Shown one piece after another: positions 28,901 through 38,897 of a DNA stretch of 64,000 nucleotides. The notes beneath the pieces were generated by a model. The model was given only the letters and a program-made list of their open reading frames with translations. It had not been told where the DNA came from and did not search any database. Numbering within the stretch: the stretch's first letter is position 1; every line of letters starts with the position of its first letter. The position numbers and the translations under genes are program-made. Source of the DNA: Geobacteraceae bacterium (GTDB lineage Bacteria; Desulfobacterota; Desulfuromonadia; Geobacterales; Pseudopelobacteraceae); the NCBI GenBank assembly GCA_016720395.1, contig JADKKR010000005.1, forward strand, positions 62,001 through 126,000. The letters run 5' to 3'.

Positions 28901-30177
28901 TCCGCGCTCAGTTTGTTGAGCCTGCAATTCAGAATGTCCATGTCCTGACCGCACCTGAGAGTGCCTGGACACCCGGTAACGTCACCGCCGCCTACAATGG
29001 TGTACTTATCACCACCCCCGCACAGCTGCCCGAGTACATCCTCGGCTCCGGTGCCTTCACGCCGATCGCTTTCAATGCCACAGGTGGCATAGCTCCTTAC
29101 ACCTGGGCAGTGACAGGCGGCGCACTTCCTCCGGGCCTTACCCTGGACCCGGGCACCGTAGTTCCTCCTGTAAATGGCGGATTGTTGAGCGGTACGCCTA
29201 ACCAGGCCGGTGTGTATACCTTCACCCTGACGGCATCTGATTTCCCGGACGCGGTTTCCCCGACTCCGATAACAGATTCCAAGACCTTCACCATGACGGT
29301 ATCGACCATTCAGGCGCTGACTATCACCCCTGCAACTGGTCCATTGCCGGCAGCAACTGTAGGAACACCAGCCAGCTTTACCTTTAATGCAACAGGCGGC
29401 ATTCCACCATACGTCTCCTGGACACAGGGAGTGGCCACAGTACCTGGTCTCAACCTCGTTGGTAATGTGCTGTCCGGTACACCAACTACGCTTGGAACTA
29501 ACTTCTTCACAATAACGGTAACTGATAGTTCTGTTCCGCCGTTGACTCAGACCGCTATTTACACTCTGGCGGTTAATGCTGCCGCTGCTCCTCCGGTTGC
29601 ACTCAGTGCATCACCAGCCAGCCCGGTTTCATACACACTGGGTTCCGGTGCCTTCGCTGGCGTTACCTTTAGCGCAACTGGTGGTAATGGAACATACACA
29701 TGGTCGTCAACCGGTACAATTCCTACCGGTACAACCCTGGTAAACGGAGTATTGTCCGGTACACCAACTGTTGCAGCTACGTATAACTTCAGCGTAACGG
29801 CAACAAGCGGTGTGGATTCAGCTACTGTACCGTTTACGGTGGTTGTTAATCCTGCTGCTGGGCCAGTTCCCGCTACATCAGCTTCGTTAATTCCAAGAGT
29901 ACCGAGCCCACAGCCAATTAACACATCGGTTATATTTGACGCTCTTGCCCTTGGAGGTGATGCCGGACCGTATATCTACCAATTCCGCTATCGCATTGCA
30001 GTGGCTGGCACAGCCTATACAATGGGTCAACCCTATTCAGCCAGCACATCATACACCTGGGACACGGCAGCATTAGCCCTCCCGGCTGGGACCTACAACA
30101 TTCTTGTTGAAGTAAGGCGTGCTAGTACTAATGTACTTGAAACATCAAAAGTTATATCGTATACAATCACTCCATAA
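25905..30177 (+). CDS. Secreted multicopper oxidase 1 (OmpB/OmpC-like) with Ig-like tail; one frameshift as written
   Basis: This is a laccase-type multicopper oxidase, probably exported to the surface, where relatives in Geobacter assist metal-oxide reduction. The ATG at 25905 has AAAGGAGG upstream. A signal peptide follows (ITFISSIMMFVLVASSVFA). Copper motifs appear in order: THVHGAHV, WYHDHAIGTTHLN, HPMHIHQVPF and WHCHILSHEEHDMM. The first two are read before position 27340 and the last two after it. The frames join if one G is removed at 27339-27340, giving ...LLTAVEDPTPAVRLIPF. The copper domains are followed by putative Ig (He_PIG-type) repeats and the shared C-terminal module. Expected length is about 1,420 residues. 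As written, translation stops at 27344, before half of the copper ligands. Confidence 0.85.
29866..30174 (+). repeat. Shared C-terminal module, copy in MCO1
   Basis: This is one of five copies of a roughly 100-residue module. It starts VPATSASLIPRVPSPQPINT and contains GGDAGPYIYQFRYRIAVAGT, TSYTWDTAALALPAGTYNI and a final YTITP. DNA similarity to the copies at 50458-50764, 53545-53856 and 54162-54465 is strong, including long identical runs. It lies in inverted orientation relative to those copies. Confidence 0.85.
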
Positions 30178-30201
30178 CTGAATAAAGTATTACATTAAAT
30201 T

Positions 30202-30234
30202 CGGCGGGGCTAATGTGCCCCGCCGTTTTTTTTT
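30202..30234 (+). terminator. Rho-independent terminator of MCO1
   Basis: A 9-bp stem CGGCGGGGC / GCCCCGCCG with a 6-base loop (30211-30216) is followed by nine T. The same stem ends the 767-residue protein gene and MCO2, showing common descent of the three 3' ends. Confidence 0.93.
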
Positions 30235-30235
30235 G

Positions 30236-30708
30236 CAGTTTTCGATTATAGCGTTTCTCCATGTTTTAGCCATTTGTAAGTAACAAGGTTCAACAATGCT
30301 TTACAGGCAAAGCCAAATAAGCGGTCATACCACGGGGATGCGACGGACTTCCAAAGACCGTCATGGTATTATCGGACTGGATGCAATCCTATCTTCCATT
30401 CACTTTCTCCAAATTAAATAAAGTGTTCACAGCTTGGAGTGGTGGCTATTCAATTATAAGATAACTTTCGTCTTCGATGTATTGGCAATAATCAGTTTAG
30501 GGGTTTATCGAGGTTGACAATGGTTGATAGTTAGGTAGTCGCCAGATGTCATGAGGGAATTTTGTTGTAATATTTAGTTTAATGAATTAAATTACTTACT
30601 TAAATAAAAAACACTAACATGTTGTTATAAATTACTATCTAATCAGTTATTAATCACACTCGAATATCAGTTAAAATTGTCTATTATAGAGTATCTTAGG
30701 GAGATCTC
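30236..30708. other. AT-rich boundary region of the glycan island
   Basis: The base composition drops sharply here compared with the MCO gene. The region holds a possible gene remnant (30246-30368, minus). From about 30420 it becomes unique AT-rich DNA that probably contains the promoter of the pseB-like gene. I cannot assign -35/-10 boxes with confidence. Confidence 0.4.
30246..30368 (-). pseudogene. Possible 3' remnant of an unidentified gene
   Basis: On the minus strand a stop-to-stop segment reads DGLWKSVASPWYDRLFGFAC followed by KALLNLVTYKWLKHGETL and a stop. It looks like a real protein C-terminus, but there is no start codon and no upstream continuation. It could be the tail of a transposase or a glycan gene truncated at the island edge. 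The family is not recognised. Confidence 0.25.
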
Positions 30709-31719
30709 ATGCTTAATGGTAAATCAGTTCTAGTTACCGGCGGAACTGGCTCTTTTGGTAAAAAATTTGTCGAAACCATCCTGACTAGTTATCCGGAAGT
30801 TAAAAGGATTGTTGTATTTTCGCGTGATGAATTGAAACAATTTGAGATGGCACAACAATTCCCTTCTGAAACCTATCAACAACTTCGCTATTTCATAGGT
30901 GACGTTAGAGATAAGAATCGTCTGCTTCAGGCTATGGTGGGAATTGATACTGTTATACACGCTGCCGCGCTTAAGCAGGTGCCTGCTTGTGAGTATAACC
31001 CTTTTGAAGCAATAAAAACTAATATCATAGGCGCCCAGAATGTAATTGAATCAGCTATCGATCGAGGTGTTAGGCAGGTTGTTGCACTTAGTACAGACAA
31101 GGCCGCTGCTCCTATCAACCTGTATGGTGCAACAAAACTCTGTTCGGACAAGCTTTTTGTAGCCGCCAATAATTTCAAGGGGAGTCATGAAATTAACTTC
31201 TCTGTTGTCCGATACGGCAACGTTATGGGTAGTCGGGGTAGTGTAATACCATTTTTTCTCAATAAACGATCTGAAGGTGTTCTTCCGATTACTGACGAGC
31301 GGATGACTCGCTTTAACATCACCTTAGAAGAGGGGGTGAATATGGTCCTTTATTCCCTCCAAAACATGTGGGGAGGCGAGATTTTCGTGCCCAAAATCCC
31401 CAGTTACAGAATCACCGATGTTGCAGAGGCAATAGCTCCTATGTCTGAAAGAAAGAATGTAGGTATTCGCCCCGGCGAAAAGCTCCATGAAGAGATGATC
31501 ACCTTGACGGATGCCCTGTGCACGGTGGAATTTGACAAATATTTCGTGATTCTTCCCTCCATCCAATTGTGGGATGTTGATAAATTTACTTCGACTTTTA
31601 ATGGCAAGCATTGTGGCGACGGCTTCTGTTACAATAGCGGGACAAACAGCGAATGGCTTTCCGTAGGGCAGATACGTGAACTAATCAAAGCCCACGTTGA
31701 TCATGACTTCGTAATTTAA
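30709..31719 (+). CDS. pseB: UDP-GlcNAc 4,6-dehydratase (inverting), PseB
   Basis: This is the first enzyme of CMP-pseudaminic acid synthesis. It is a soluble short-chain dehydrogenase: the NAD(P) motif TGGTGSFGKKF lies at residues 10-20, then DVRDKNRL, HAAALKQVPACEYNPFEA, and the catalytic STDKAAAPINLYGATK with the normal Tyr and Lys. The FlaA1/PseB-type tail RPGEKLHEEMI is present. Length (336 aa) is normal. GGGAG precedes the ATG. It heads the AT-rich glycan island and is followed by the rest of the Pse pathway, which supports PseB over other 4,6-dehydratases. Confidence 0.92.
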   Translation: MLNGKSVLVTGGTGSFGKKFVETILTSYPEVKRIVVFSRDELKQFEMAQQFPSETYQQLRYFIGDVRDKNRLLQAMVGIDTVIHAAALKQVPACEYNPFEAIKTNIIGAQNVIESAIDRGVRQVVALSTDKAAAPINLYGATKLCSDKLFVAANNFKGSHEINFSVVRYGNVMGSRGSVIPFFLNKRSEGVLPITDERMTRFNITLEEGVNMVLYSLQNMWGGEIFVPKIPSYRITDVAEAIAPMSERKNVGIRPGEKLHEEMITLTDALCTVEFDKYFVILPSIQLWDVDKFTSTFNGKHCGDGFCYNSGTNSEWLSVGQIRELIKAHVDHDFVI

Positions 31720-31731
31720 GGATTTAGCCCA

Positions 31732-32899
31732 TTGAATAATGCATTCATACCCTATGGCCGACAGTCCATATCCGAAGCAGACATACAGGCGGTTGTCTCC
31801 GTCCTCCGTTCGGACTGGCTTACTCAGGGTCCAGCAATTGAACTATTTGAAAAGGCAATTGCACAATATTGCGGAGTCAAGTATGCAGTTGCTGTTAACA
31901 GCGCAACGTCCGCTTTGCACATTGCCTGCCTTGCCGCGGGTCTCGAGTGGGTGACATCCTTTGGACCGCCCCAATACTTTCGTTGCTTCAGCAAACTGCG
32001 GGTTGTACTGTGGAGCTAGCGTCGACTTTGTCGATATTGATCCGAGCTCCTATAATATGAGCGTTGGCGAGTTGGAAAAGAAGCTTGAACTTGCACACGT
32101 GAAGGGTACTGTGCCCAAGGTGGTGATTCCCGTCCATTTCTCCGGCCAATCGTGCGAGATGGACAGAATATTCGAACTCTCAAAAGAATATGGCTTTGCC
32201 GTGATTGAGGATGCGTCCCATGCCATTGGGGGAAAGTATCTGGAGACCCCTATCGGCGGGTGCCGGTTTTCCGAGATGACGGTTTTCAGTTTTCACCCGG
32301 TAAAAATCATCACTACGGGAGAAGGGGGTATGGTTCTTACAAATCGCCAAGACTTGTATGAAAGGCTTGTTCGACTACGAAGTCACGGAATTACTCGTGA
32401 TCCAGTTTTAATGGAGGGGGAATCTCACGGTCCGTGGTATTATCAACAGATAGAGCTAGGTTTTAATTACCGTATGACGGACATACAGGCAGCCTTGGGA
32501 ACAAACCAGATGACGCGGATTGATGAATTCATTCAGCAACGCCATGAAATTGTTAGTAAATATAATTATGCATTTAAAATGCTTCCACTTGTCTTGCCAT
32601 GGCAACACCCGAACACACATTCGGCCTTTCATCTTTATGTTATCCGGCTGAAACTGGACAGTATTTCTAAGACGCATCTTCAAGTATTTGAAGAGTTGCG
32701 GAAACGGGGAATAATTGTGAATCTTCACTACATACCCGTCCACACCCAACCATTTTATCAACGACTAGGTTTCAAATGGGGCGATTTTCCTGAAGCGGAA
32801 ACATATTACCGTGAAGCGATAACACTGCCGCTTTTTTCATCCATGACAGACGTCCAGCAGGAACGGGTAATAGCCTCGGTTACTGAGGTTCTTCAATGA
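31732..32899 (+). CDS. pseC: UDP-4-amino-4,6-dideoxy-AltNAc aminotransferase PseC; two 1-base gaps as written
   Basis: This is a PLP-dependent aminotransferase of the DegT/DnrJ/EryC1 fold that makes the 4-amino sugar in the Pse pathway. The TTG start with AAGGAT upstream gives MNNAFIPYGRQSI, as in PseC proteins. The N-terminal part (to about 31950) and the rest (from about 31972) lie in different frames. Adding one G in the run 31949-31951 and one C in the run 31969-31972 restores LEWGDILWTAPNTFVASANC, the expected family sequence. The PLP-lysine region is FSFHPVKIITTGEGG. The last bases overlap the next gene. As written the enzyme is broken; base-calling error is the likelier cause. Confidence 0.87.
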
Positions 32900-33600
32900 A
32901 GGTTGCCATCATACCCGCCCGTGGCGGCAGCAAGCGTATCCCCCGCAAAAATATTAAGGAGTTCTGTGGCAAGCCTATGATTGCCTGGTCAATTGAAGCG
33001 GCCTTGCAAAGCAGCTGCTTCAGCCGGATTATAGTCTCAACCGACGATGATGAAGTAGCTGACGTTGCTAAACAATATGGTGCAGAAGTTCCGTTCTTCC
33101 GACCTACGACGTTGTCTGATGACTATACTGGAACGAGCCCGGTCATCCGTCATGCCGTCGAATGGCTCAACCTGCAAGGTCAGCACCCGGAGCAGATCTG
33201 CTGCATATACGCTACCGCCCCATTTATAAACTCAACTGATATCCAACGCGGCCTAGAAATTCTTACTACCACTGGCAGTGAATACGCTTTCACCGTCACC
33301 AGTTATCCCTTTCCAATTCAACGGGCTATCCGGATTACACTTGGTGGCAGGGTTGAGATGTTTAACCCGCATCAGTTCAACACCCGTTCGCAGGACCTTG
33401 AAGAAGCATACCATGATGCCGGTCAGTTTTATTGGGGGCTGGCACGCGCTTGGCTTGCGGAGAAAAAAATCTTTTCAATGGATGCGGCTCCGGTGATGTT
33501 GCCACGCCATCGGGTGCAAGACATTGATACATCAGAAGACTGGTTGAGAGCAGAAATGATGTTCAAAGCCTGGCAGTTGGAAGGGACTCGACCTGCATGA
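32896..33600 (+). CDS. pseF: CMP-pseudaminic acid cytidylyltransferase PseF
   Basis: This enzyme activates pseudaminic acid with CTP, the last step of the pathway. The nucleotide-binding signature IPARGGSKRIPRKNIK is at residues 5-20, followed by STDDDEVADVA and YATAPF, as in the NeuA/PseF family. Length (234 aa) is normal. It overlaps pseC by 4 bases and the pseG-like gene by 4 (ATGA), which indicates a tightly coupled operon. Confidence 0.92.
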   Translation: MKVAIIPARGGSKRIPRKNIKEFCGKPMIAWSIEAALQSSCFSRIIVSTDDDEVADVAKQYGAEVPFFRPTTLSDDYTGTSPVIRHAVEWLNLQGQHPEQICCIYATAPFINSTDIQRGLEILTTTGSEYAFTVTSYPFPIQRAIRITLGGRVEMFNPHQFNTRSQDLEEAYHDAGQFYWGLARAWLAEKKIFSMDAAPVMLPRHRVQDIDTSEDWLRAEMMFKAWQLEGTRPA

Positions 33601-35114
33601 TGGTATGTATCCGTACCGATGCATCAGACGTGATCGGTTCCGGCCATGTTATGCGCTGTTTGACCTTAGCAGATGAACTGCGGCAGCGTGGTGCAGATGT
33701 AATCTTTATCTGTCGCATACTTCTCGGCAACCTAATTGGACTAATTGAAGACAAAGGCTATTCGGTTGTTCGTCTGCAGCAGCCGGAAACTGAATATATA
33801 GCTGCTGCTGAAGATGTTGCTCATGCGGCATGGCTGGGTGTGTCATGGGAGCAAGATGCTGTAGATACGATTGACGCATTCGGTGAAAAACACCCAAAGC
33901 TACTGATTATAGATAATTACGCACTTGACTCCCGTTGGGAAACTAAACTTCGTCCTTATGTCGAAAAGATCATGGTAATTGATGACCTTGCGGATCGCTC
34001 TCATGACTGTGACCTGTTGCTAGACCAGAATCTGTATCAGTCAATAGAGACGCGCTATGATAAATTGATCTCAGAATCATGCAAAAGGCTACTCGGCCCC
34101 AAATATGCTTTGTTCCGGCCTGAATTTGTAACAGCCCGCAAAAACTGCGCCATCGGGATGGGTACGTAAAGCGGATACTGGTATTTTTTGGCGGAGTAGA
34201 CACCGCCAACGAAACAGAAAAAGTTTTTGCAGACTCTATCACAAATCACCGACAGAAAATTTGAAGTTGACGTAGTTGTCGGTGGCGGGAACCTTCAAAA
34301 AGAACGAGTTAAATCCATCTGCACGATGCATAGTGGTTTTTATTACCATTGCAATGTCGACAACATTGCTGAATTAATGGCAGCTGCCGATCTAGCAATC
34401 GGAGCCGGAGGGACAGCAACGTGGGAGAGATGTTCTGTGGGAACTCCTTCTATCGTCATAGCGGTTGCCGACAATCAGAAAGAACTGGCAGAAGCTGGGG
34501 CACTAAATGGACTGTTCTTCTCAATTGGTGAATTGCATGCTTCTTCACCTGAGAAGTTATTACATGCAATACAGTTTTCTTTAAACTTTCCTGAGACTCT
34601 GCAATATTTCTCTGCAAACGGCCTATTAACAGTAGATGCAAAAGGTTCTAACAGGGTGATTAATTTAATCAGTCCTCCGCAGATTACTATCCGCAGTGCA
34701 ACATTTGAAGATTGTGACGCCATTTACGAATGGCGCAATGCGCAAGAAACTCGACGTTATATATTTGATGCCGAAGTAATTCCACTGGATACCCACCGGA
34801 AATGGTATTGCAGCACACTTAATGACTCTAGAAGAATCCTGCTTATAGGCGAAACAGACAACAAACCGGTTGGTGTTTTAAGGTATGATCTCGCAGATTA
34901 TGAAGCGTTGGTTTCAGTTTATCTCGTACCTGGTGTTCAAGGACAGGGTATTGGTTCACAACTTCTTCGCTGTGGTTCTCAATGGGTTCGGGAAAATCAT
35001 CCCCACATTAAATTTATAAATGCCGAAATATTTAGAGATAATATTGCATCGTTACGCGCTTTTGAATCGGCCGGTTATAAAGAACACCACTTGATGTTCC
35101 AAGAGGCTCTGTAA
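33597..35114 (+). CDS. pseG: PseG-PseH fusion: UDP-sugar hydrolase plus N-acetyltransferase; two 1-base indels as written
   Basis: The N-terminal part is PseG, which removes UDP from the bis-acetamido sugar: RTDASDVIGSGHVMRCLTLA, a DDLADRSHDCDLLLDQN segment, and GGGNLQKE and GAGGTATWERC further on. From about 34683 the same frame continues into a GNAT domain (ITIRSATFEDCDAIYEWRNA... GVQGQGIGSQLL), which corresponds to PseH. In the middle the frame is lost: a missing C near 34145 and an extra T in 34224-34228. With both repaired the text reads ...KNLRHRDGYVKRILVFFGG... and continues into ...LQTLSQITDRKFEVDVVV. The fusion supplies two pathway steps in one polypeptide of about 505 residues. Confidence 0.85.
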
Positions 35115-36173
35115 TGAACAATAAACTCTCGATATCTATTGGCAATCGAAAAATTGGTTTGGAATATCCTCCGTTAATTATTGCCGAAATGTCTGGCAAC
35201 CATAACCAGTCATTAGAGCGTGCCCTTGAAATCGTTGATGCGGCGGCGGCGTCTGGCGCACATGCATTGAAATTACAGACCTATACCGCAGACACTATGA
35301 CCCTTGATATCAATGAAAGGGAGTTTCTCATTGAAGACCCAAAAAGCCTCTGGAAAGGACATTCATTGTATGACCTCTATCAAGAGGCCCATACCCGGGG
35401 GAGTGGCACAAACCGATCTTCGATCGTTGCCACAAGCAAGGCATCATCTGTTTTCAGCACTCCCTTTGACGATTCAGCCATTGATTTTCTTGAAGGACTT
35501 GATGCCCCTGCTACAAGATCGCCTCTTTTGAAAATACTGATCTGCCCTTATTCGTAAAGTAGCCGCTACTGGCAAACCAATTATCATTTCAACCGGCATG
35601 GCAACCATAGCTGAATTGGATGAAACTGTACGCGCTGCCCGTGAAGCAGGGTGTAATGACCTAATCCTTCTTAAATGCACAAGCACTTACCCCGCTACAC
35701 CGGAGAATACTAACATATTGACGATTCCACATTTAATGGAATTGTTTGATTGTGAAGTGGGACTATCCGATCACACTATGGGGATTGGGGTCTCAGTTGC
35801 CGCTGTTGCTCTAGGTGCTACGGTTATCGAAAAACATTTCACACTCCAACGCTCCGATGGAGGAATCGATTCCACCTTTTCGTTGGAGACCAATGAAATG
35901 CGCAACCTCGTCATTGAGACGGAGCGGGCATGGCAATCACTGGGCAAGGTAAGTTACGGACCTACGGAGTTGGAAAAAAAGTCTCTAGTATTCAGACGCT
36001 CGCTCTATATTGTGCAGGAAATGAAAGAAGGAGATATTTTCACATCGGAGAATTTACGAACTATCAGGCCAGGATTGGGTTTGCCTCCTAAATATTTTGG
36101 CCTTCTCCTTGGCAGGAAGGTCAACAGGACTGTTGCCAAGGGCACACCAATAACGTGGGATATTCTGCAGTGA
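35114..36173 (+). CDS. pseI: Pseudaminic acid synthase PseI; several 1-base indels as written
   Basis: This enzyme condenses the 2,4-diacetamido sugar with phosphoenolpyruvate to form pseudaminic acid (NeuB family). The N-terminus reads PPLIIAEMSGNHNQSLERAL, the middle GLSDHTMGIGVSVAAVALGA and VIEKHFTLQRSDGGIDSTFS, and the C-terminus holds the SAF antifreeze-like domain (ENLRTIRPGLGLPPKYF). Between 35394 and 35550 four changes restore the family sequence: a missing C at 35394-35396, an extra T at 35451-35454, a missing C at 35505-35508 and a missing C at 35545-35547. The ATG overlaps the previous stop (TAATG). The repaired length is about 353 residues, normal for PseI. Confidence 0.85.
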
Positions 36174-36242
36174 AAAACAAAAGAACTGTAGCTCAAGGTT
36201 ATTATTGGCCTTGTTCTCTGACACCTCATTTAAGGATGTTTC

Positions 36243-36857
36243 ATGCTTGGTATTATTAATTACGGCATGGGGAACCTCGCCTCGGTGCAGAATGCGCTGA
36301 ACTACCTACAGATACCGAACCGTATGGTGGAATTGCCAGTTGACATCCGTCTGTGTGACCGGGTGATTTTACCTGGCGTCGGTGCTTTTGGCGAGGCCAT
36401 GCACAAGATCGCCAGTTCAGGTTTCAAAGAGGAACTTCAAGAATTCGCTCTCGTGCGGCAACGACCACTACTTGGAATATGTCTCGGTATGCAACTGCTA
36501 CTAGAGTCGAGTGTTGAATATGGGAATTTTACGGGGCTTGGTTTTGTAGGGGGCTCGGTGAGACATCTCAGCGATAAAATTTATGACCTGTCTATACCTC
36601 ACATCGGTTGGAATGATGTCAGCTCGGCGAATAACTTGCGACTGATGAAGGACATTCCTGTTCCTGACAGGTCTTTTTATTTCGTTCACAGCTACTATTG
36701 TACAGTTACGGAACGTTCGACAGCAACGGGGCAAGTCTGCTACGGATTTGAGTTTGACGTTATGTTTGAAGCCGGCAATATATACGGCGTTCAGTTTCAC
36801 CCAGAAAAAAGCCAGAAAAGCGGCCTTGCACTGCTGCGCAACTTCGGTACGCTCTGA
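36243..36857 (+). CDS. HisH-like glutamine amidotransferase (WbuY type) of the glycan amidation trio
   Basis: This is a class I glutaminase subunit that would release ammonia for the HisF-like partner encoded next. NYGMGNLASV at the start, the nucleophile region LLGICLGMQLL and the catalytic His region GVQFHPEKS are intact. Length (204 aa) is normal. It sits between pseI and the amidotransferase gene, not in a histidine operon. This is the known arrangement of WbuY/WbuZ/WbuX-type sugar amidation genes, so a role in converting an acetamido to an acetamidino group is more likely than histidine synthesis. The stop overlaps the next start (TGATG). Confidence 0.85.
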   Translation: MLGIINYGMGNLASVQNALNYLQIPNRMVELPVDIRLCDRVILPGVGAFGEAMHKIASSGFKEELQEFALVRQRPLLGICLGMQLLLESSVEYGNFTGLGFVGGSVRHLSDKIYDLSIPHIGWNDVSSANNLRLMKDIPVPDRSFYFVHSYYCTVTERSTATGQVCYGFEFDVMFEAGNIYGVQFHPEKSQKSGLALLRNFGTL

Positions 36858-37642
36858 TGCTGAAAACGCGCCTTATACCTGTCTTATATATCAAGAATGG
36901 CCTGATCGTAAGAAGTGAGGACTTCTCCTACCATCAAAATATCGGCAATGTCATTAATGAAGCTTCCCGCTACAACGAATGGGACGTGGATGAACTAGTC
37001 TATATTGATATCAGCAGGGAAAAACAGTATGACATGCGTCGCGATGACCACAAGATCAAATCGACCAACACTATTGACCAGATTATCAAAGACATTTCTA
37101 TTGTTTGTTTCATGCCACTGACCTTTGGGGGGGGCATCCGCTCCATTGAAGACGTGGATGTCAGAATCCAGAATGGTGCAGATAAAATTACGCTAAATAC
37201 AGGTGCCTTCGATAATCCTGACTTGATCAGGACTGTTGCGCATAAATACGGTGCCCAGTGTGTGGTAATTTCGGTAGATTACCGTCTGGTTGATGGCAAG
37301 CCAATTGTTTACACTGAATTTGGACAAAAAAATACGCGCACCTCCGTCTTTGATTGGATCAAAGAATGTGAGCGTATCGGGGCCGGTGAGATCTTCCTTA
37401 ATGCGATAGACAGAGATGGCAAGGCAATGGGATATGATATTGAAACAATTGGAAATGCTGTCGAGGCAAGCCGCTTGCCAGTCATTGGCTGCGGGGGTGC
37501 TGGAGAAATGTATGACTTTGTTGAACTTGCCAAACTGACTAAAGTATCGGCAATCGCAGCTGGGAACATGTTTCATTTTACTGAACGCAGCTATCCGAGA
37601 TCCAAGCAAATTCTAAAAAAAGAAGGCATCAACGTCAGATAA
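36857..37642 (+). CDS. HisF-like cyclase subunit (WbuZ type) of the glycan amidation trio
   Basis: This is a TIM-barrel protein related to imidazole glycerol phosphate synthase HisF. It shows TRLIPVLYIKNGLIVRSEDF at the start, FGGGIRSIEDV, LNAIDRDGKAMGYD and IGCGGAGE. In surface-glycan loci this paralog channels ammonia from the HisH-like protein to an N-acetyl sugar amidotransferase. The length of 261 aa is slightly over that of true HisF. Coupling to the preceding gene and the following amidotransferase gene supports that role. Confidence 0.85.
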   Translation: MLKTRLIPVLYIKNGLIVRSEDFSYHQNIGNVINEASRYNEWDVDELVYIDISREKQYDMRRDDHKIKSTNTIDQIIKDISIVCFMPLTFGGGIRSIEDVDVRIQNGADKITLNTGAFDNPDLIRTVAHKYGAQCVVISVDYRLVDGKPIVYTEFGQKNTRTSVFDWIKECERIGAGEIFLNAIDRDGKAMGYDIETIGNAVEASRLPVIGCGGAGEMYDFVELAKLTKVSAIAAGNMFHFTERSYPRSKQILKKEGINVR

Positions 37643-37663
37643 GAGAGGAATAGTTCAATCATC

Positions 37664-38841
37664 ATGTCAGAAATGAAATATTGCAAAAAATGCGTCTATC
37701 CAGCTAGTTCAGCCGTACCGTTGGCATTTGATGATCATGGTGTCTGTTCCGGTTGCAGGACATCAACTCAAATGAAGGTTGAAATTGACTGGGATACCAG
37801 ATCAAAACGTTTCGAAAGACTAATTGAGCAGTATCGTTGCAAGGATGGATCTAACTACGATTGCCTGATTCCGGTAAGTGGCGGCAAGGACAGTTATTAT
37901 CAGATTCACGTCATTAAGACGCTCTATGGCCTTAATCCGCTACTTGTTACCTATCACGGCAATAATTACACACCGACCGGAATGAAGAATCTCATTAATA
38001 TGCGAGAGGCATTTGGTGTCGACCACGTCTTTTTCACTCCAAGTATCGATGTACTCAAGACAATGAATCGGCTCGGCATGTTGATAATGGGTGATATGAA
38101 CTGGCATGGGCATGCCGGCATTTTCACATATCCAATTCGAGTAGCAGTGCAACAGAATATCCCCCTGATGATCTGGGGGAGCATGGTTTCATGGATCTGG
38201 GTGGTATGCATTCTTATAATGACCTGGTTGAATTTCCCTATCGCTATCGCCATGAGCACTGTTTACGCGGGTATGAATGGCATGACTTTATCGAAAAGGC
38301 ACCAGAATATGGTGAAAAACTCTCAAAACGAGACCTTCTCGCATGGATGTATCCCACGGATGAGGAGATCGACCGTGTTGGTGTACGAGGGATATATATA
38401 TCAAATTATTTTAAGTGGGATGCTAATGAGCATGGACCACTGATGGTTGAAAAGTATGGCTTCAAAGAGGCGGAAGAGCCCTTTGAGCGGACCTATAGGA
38501 CCATGTCTAATTTGGACGACATGCACGAAAACGGAATACATGACTACATGAAATTCGTAAAGTTCGGTTACGGCAGGGCTACAGACCATGTCTGCAAAGA
38601 TATCCGTGCCGGCCTGATGACCCGTGAGCAGGGGATCGAGATCGTCAGGAAGATGGATCCGATTAAGTCTAAAGACCTTTATCGCTGGCTTGAGTATGTA
38701 GGTTGGACGGAAGAAAAGTTCGATCGAGTAGCTGACACTTTCCGAGATCCCCGTGTATGTGGATTCAGGATGGGCAATGGTGGAAACAGAATTTGTGGGA
38801 AGAATCCTCTATTTACGGACCGGTTCACCTTACGCAGATAG
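37664..38841 (+). CDS. N-acetyl sugar amidotransferase (WbuX/WbpG/PseA family); one 1-base gap as written
   Basis: This is an ATP-PPi-type amidotransferase that forms an acetamidino group on a surface sugar using ammonia from the HisH/HisF pair. A zinc-binding N-terminus (YCKKCVYP ... GVCSGC) is followed by the PP-loop PVSGGKDSYYQ. The frame breaks at the G run 38175-38179. Adding one G gives MIWGEHGFMDLGGMHSYND, as expected. The C-terminal part (YPTDEEIDRVGVRGIYISNY ... KFGYGRATDHVCKDIR) is family-like. The repaired length is about 390 residues. With the neighbouring Pse genes, an amidinated pseudaminic acid is plausible, but the substrate is inferred. Confidence 0.84.
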
Positions 38842-38897
38842 AGCAGGAAAGGTATAAGCAGGACATATACTAAAGTGGCTGAATTCGGTATTAGAAA

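Noticed and set aside
36243..37642. Histidine biosynthesis genes hisH and hisF
   Set aside because: The order pseI, HisH-like, HisF-like, sugar amidotransferase is that of glycan amidation loci, and no other his genes are present.
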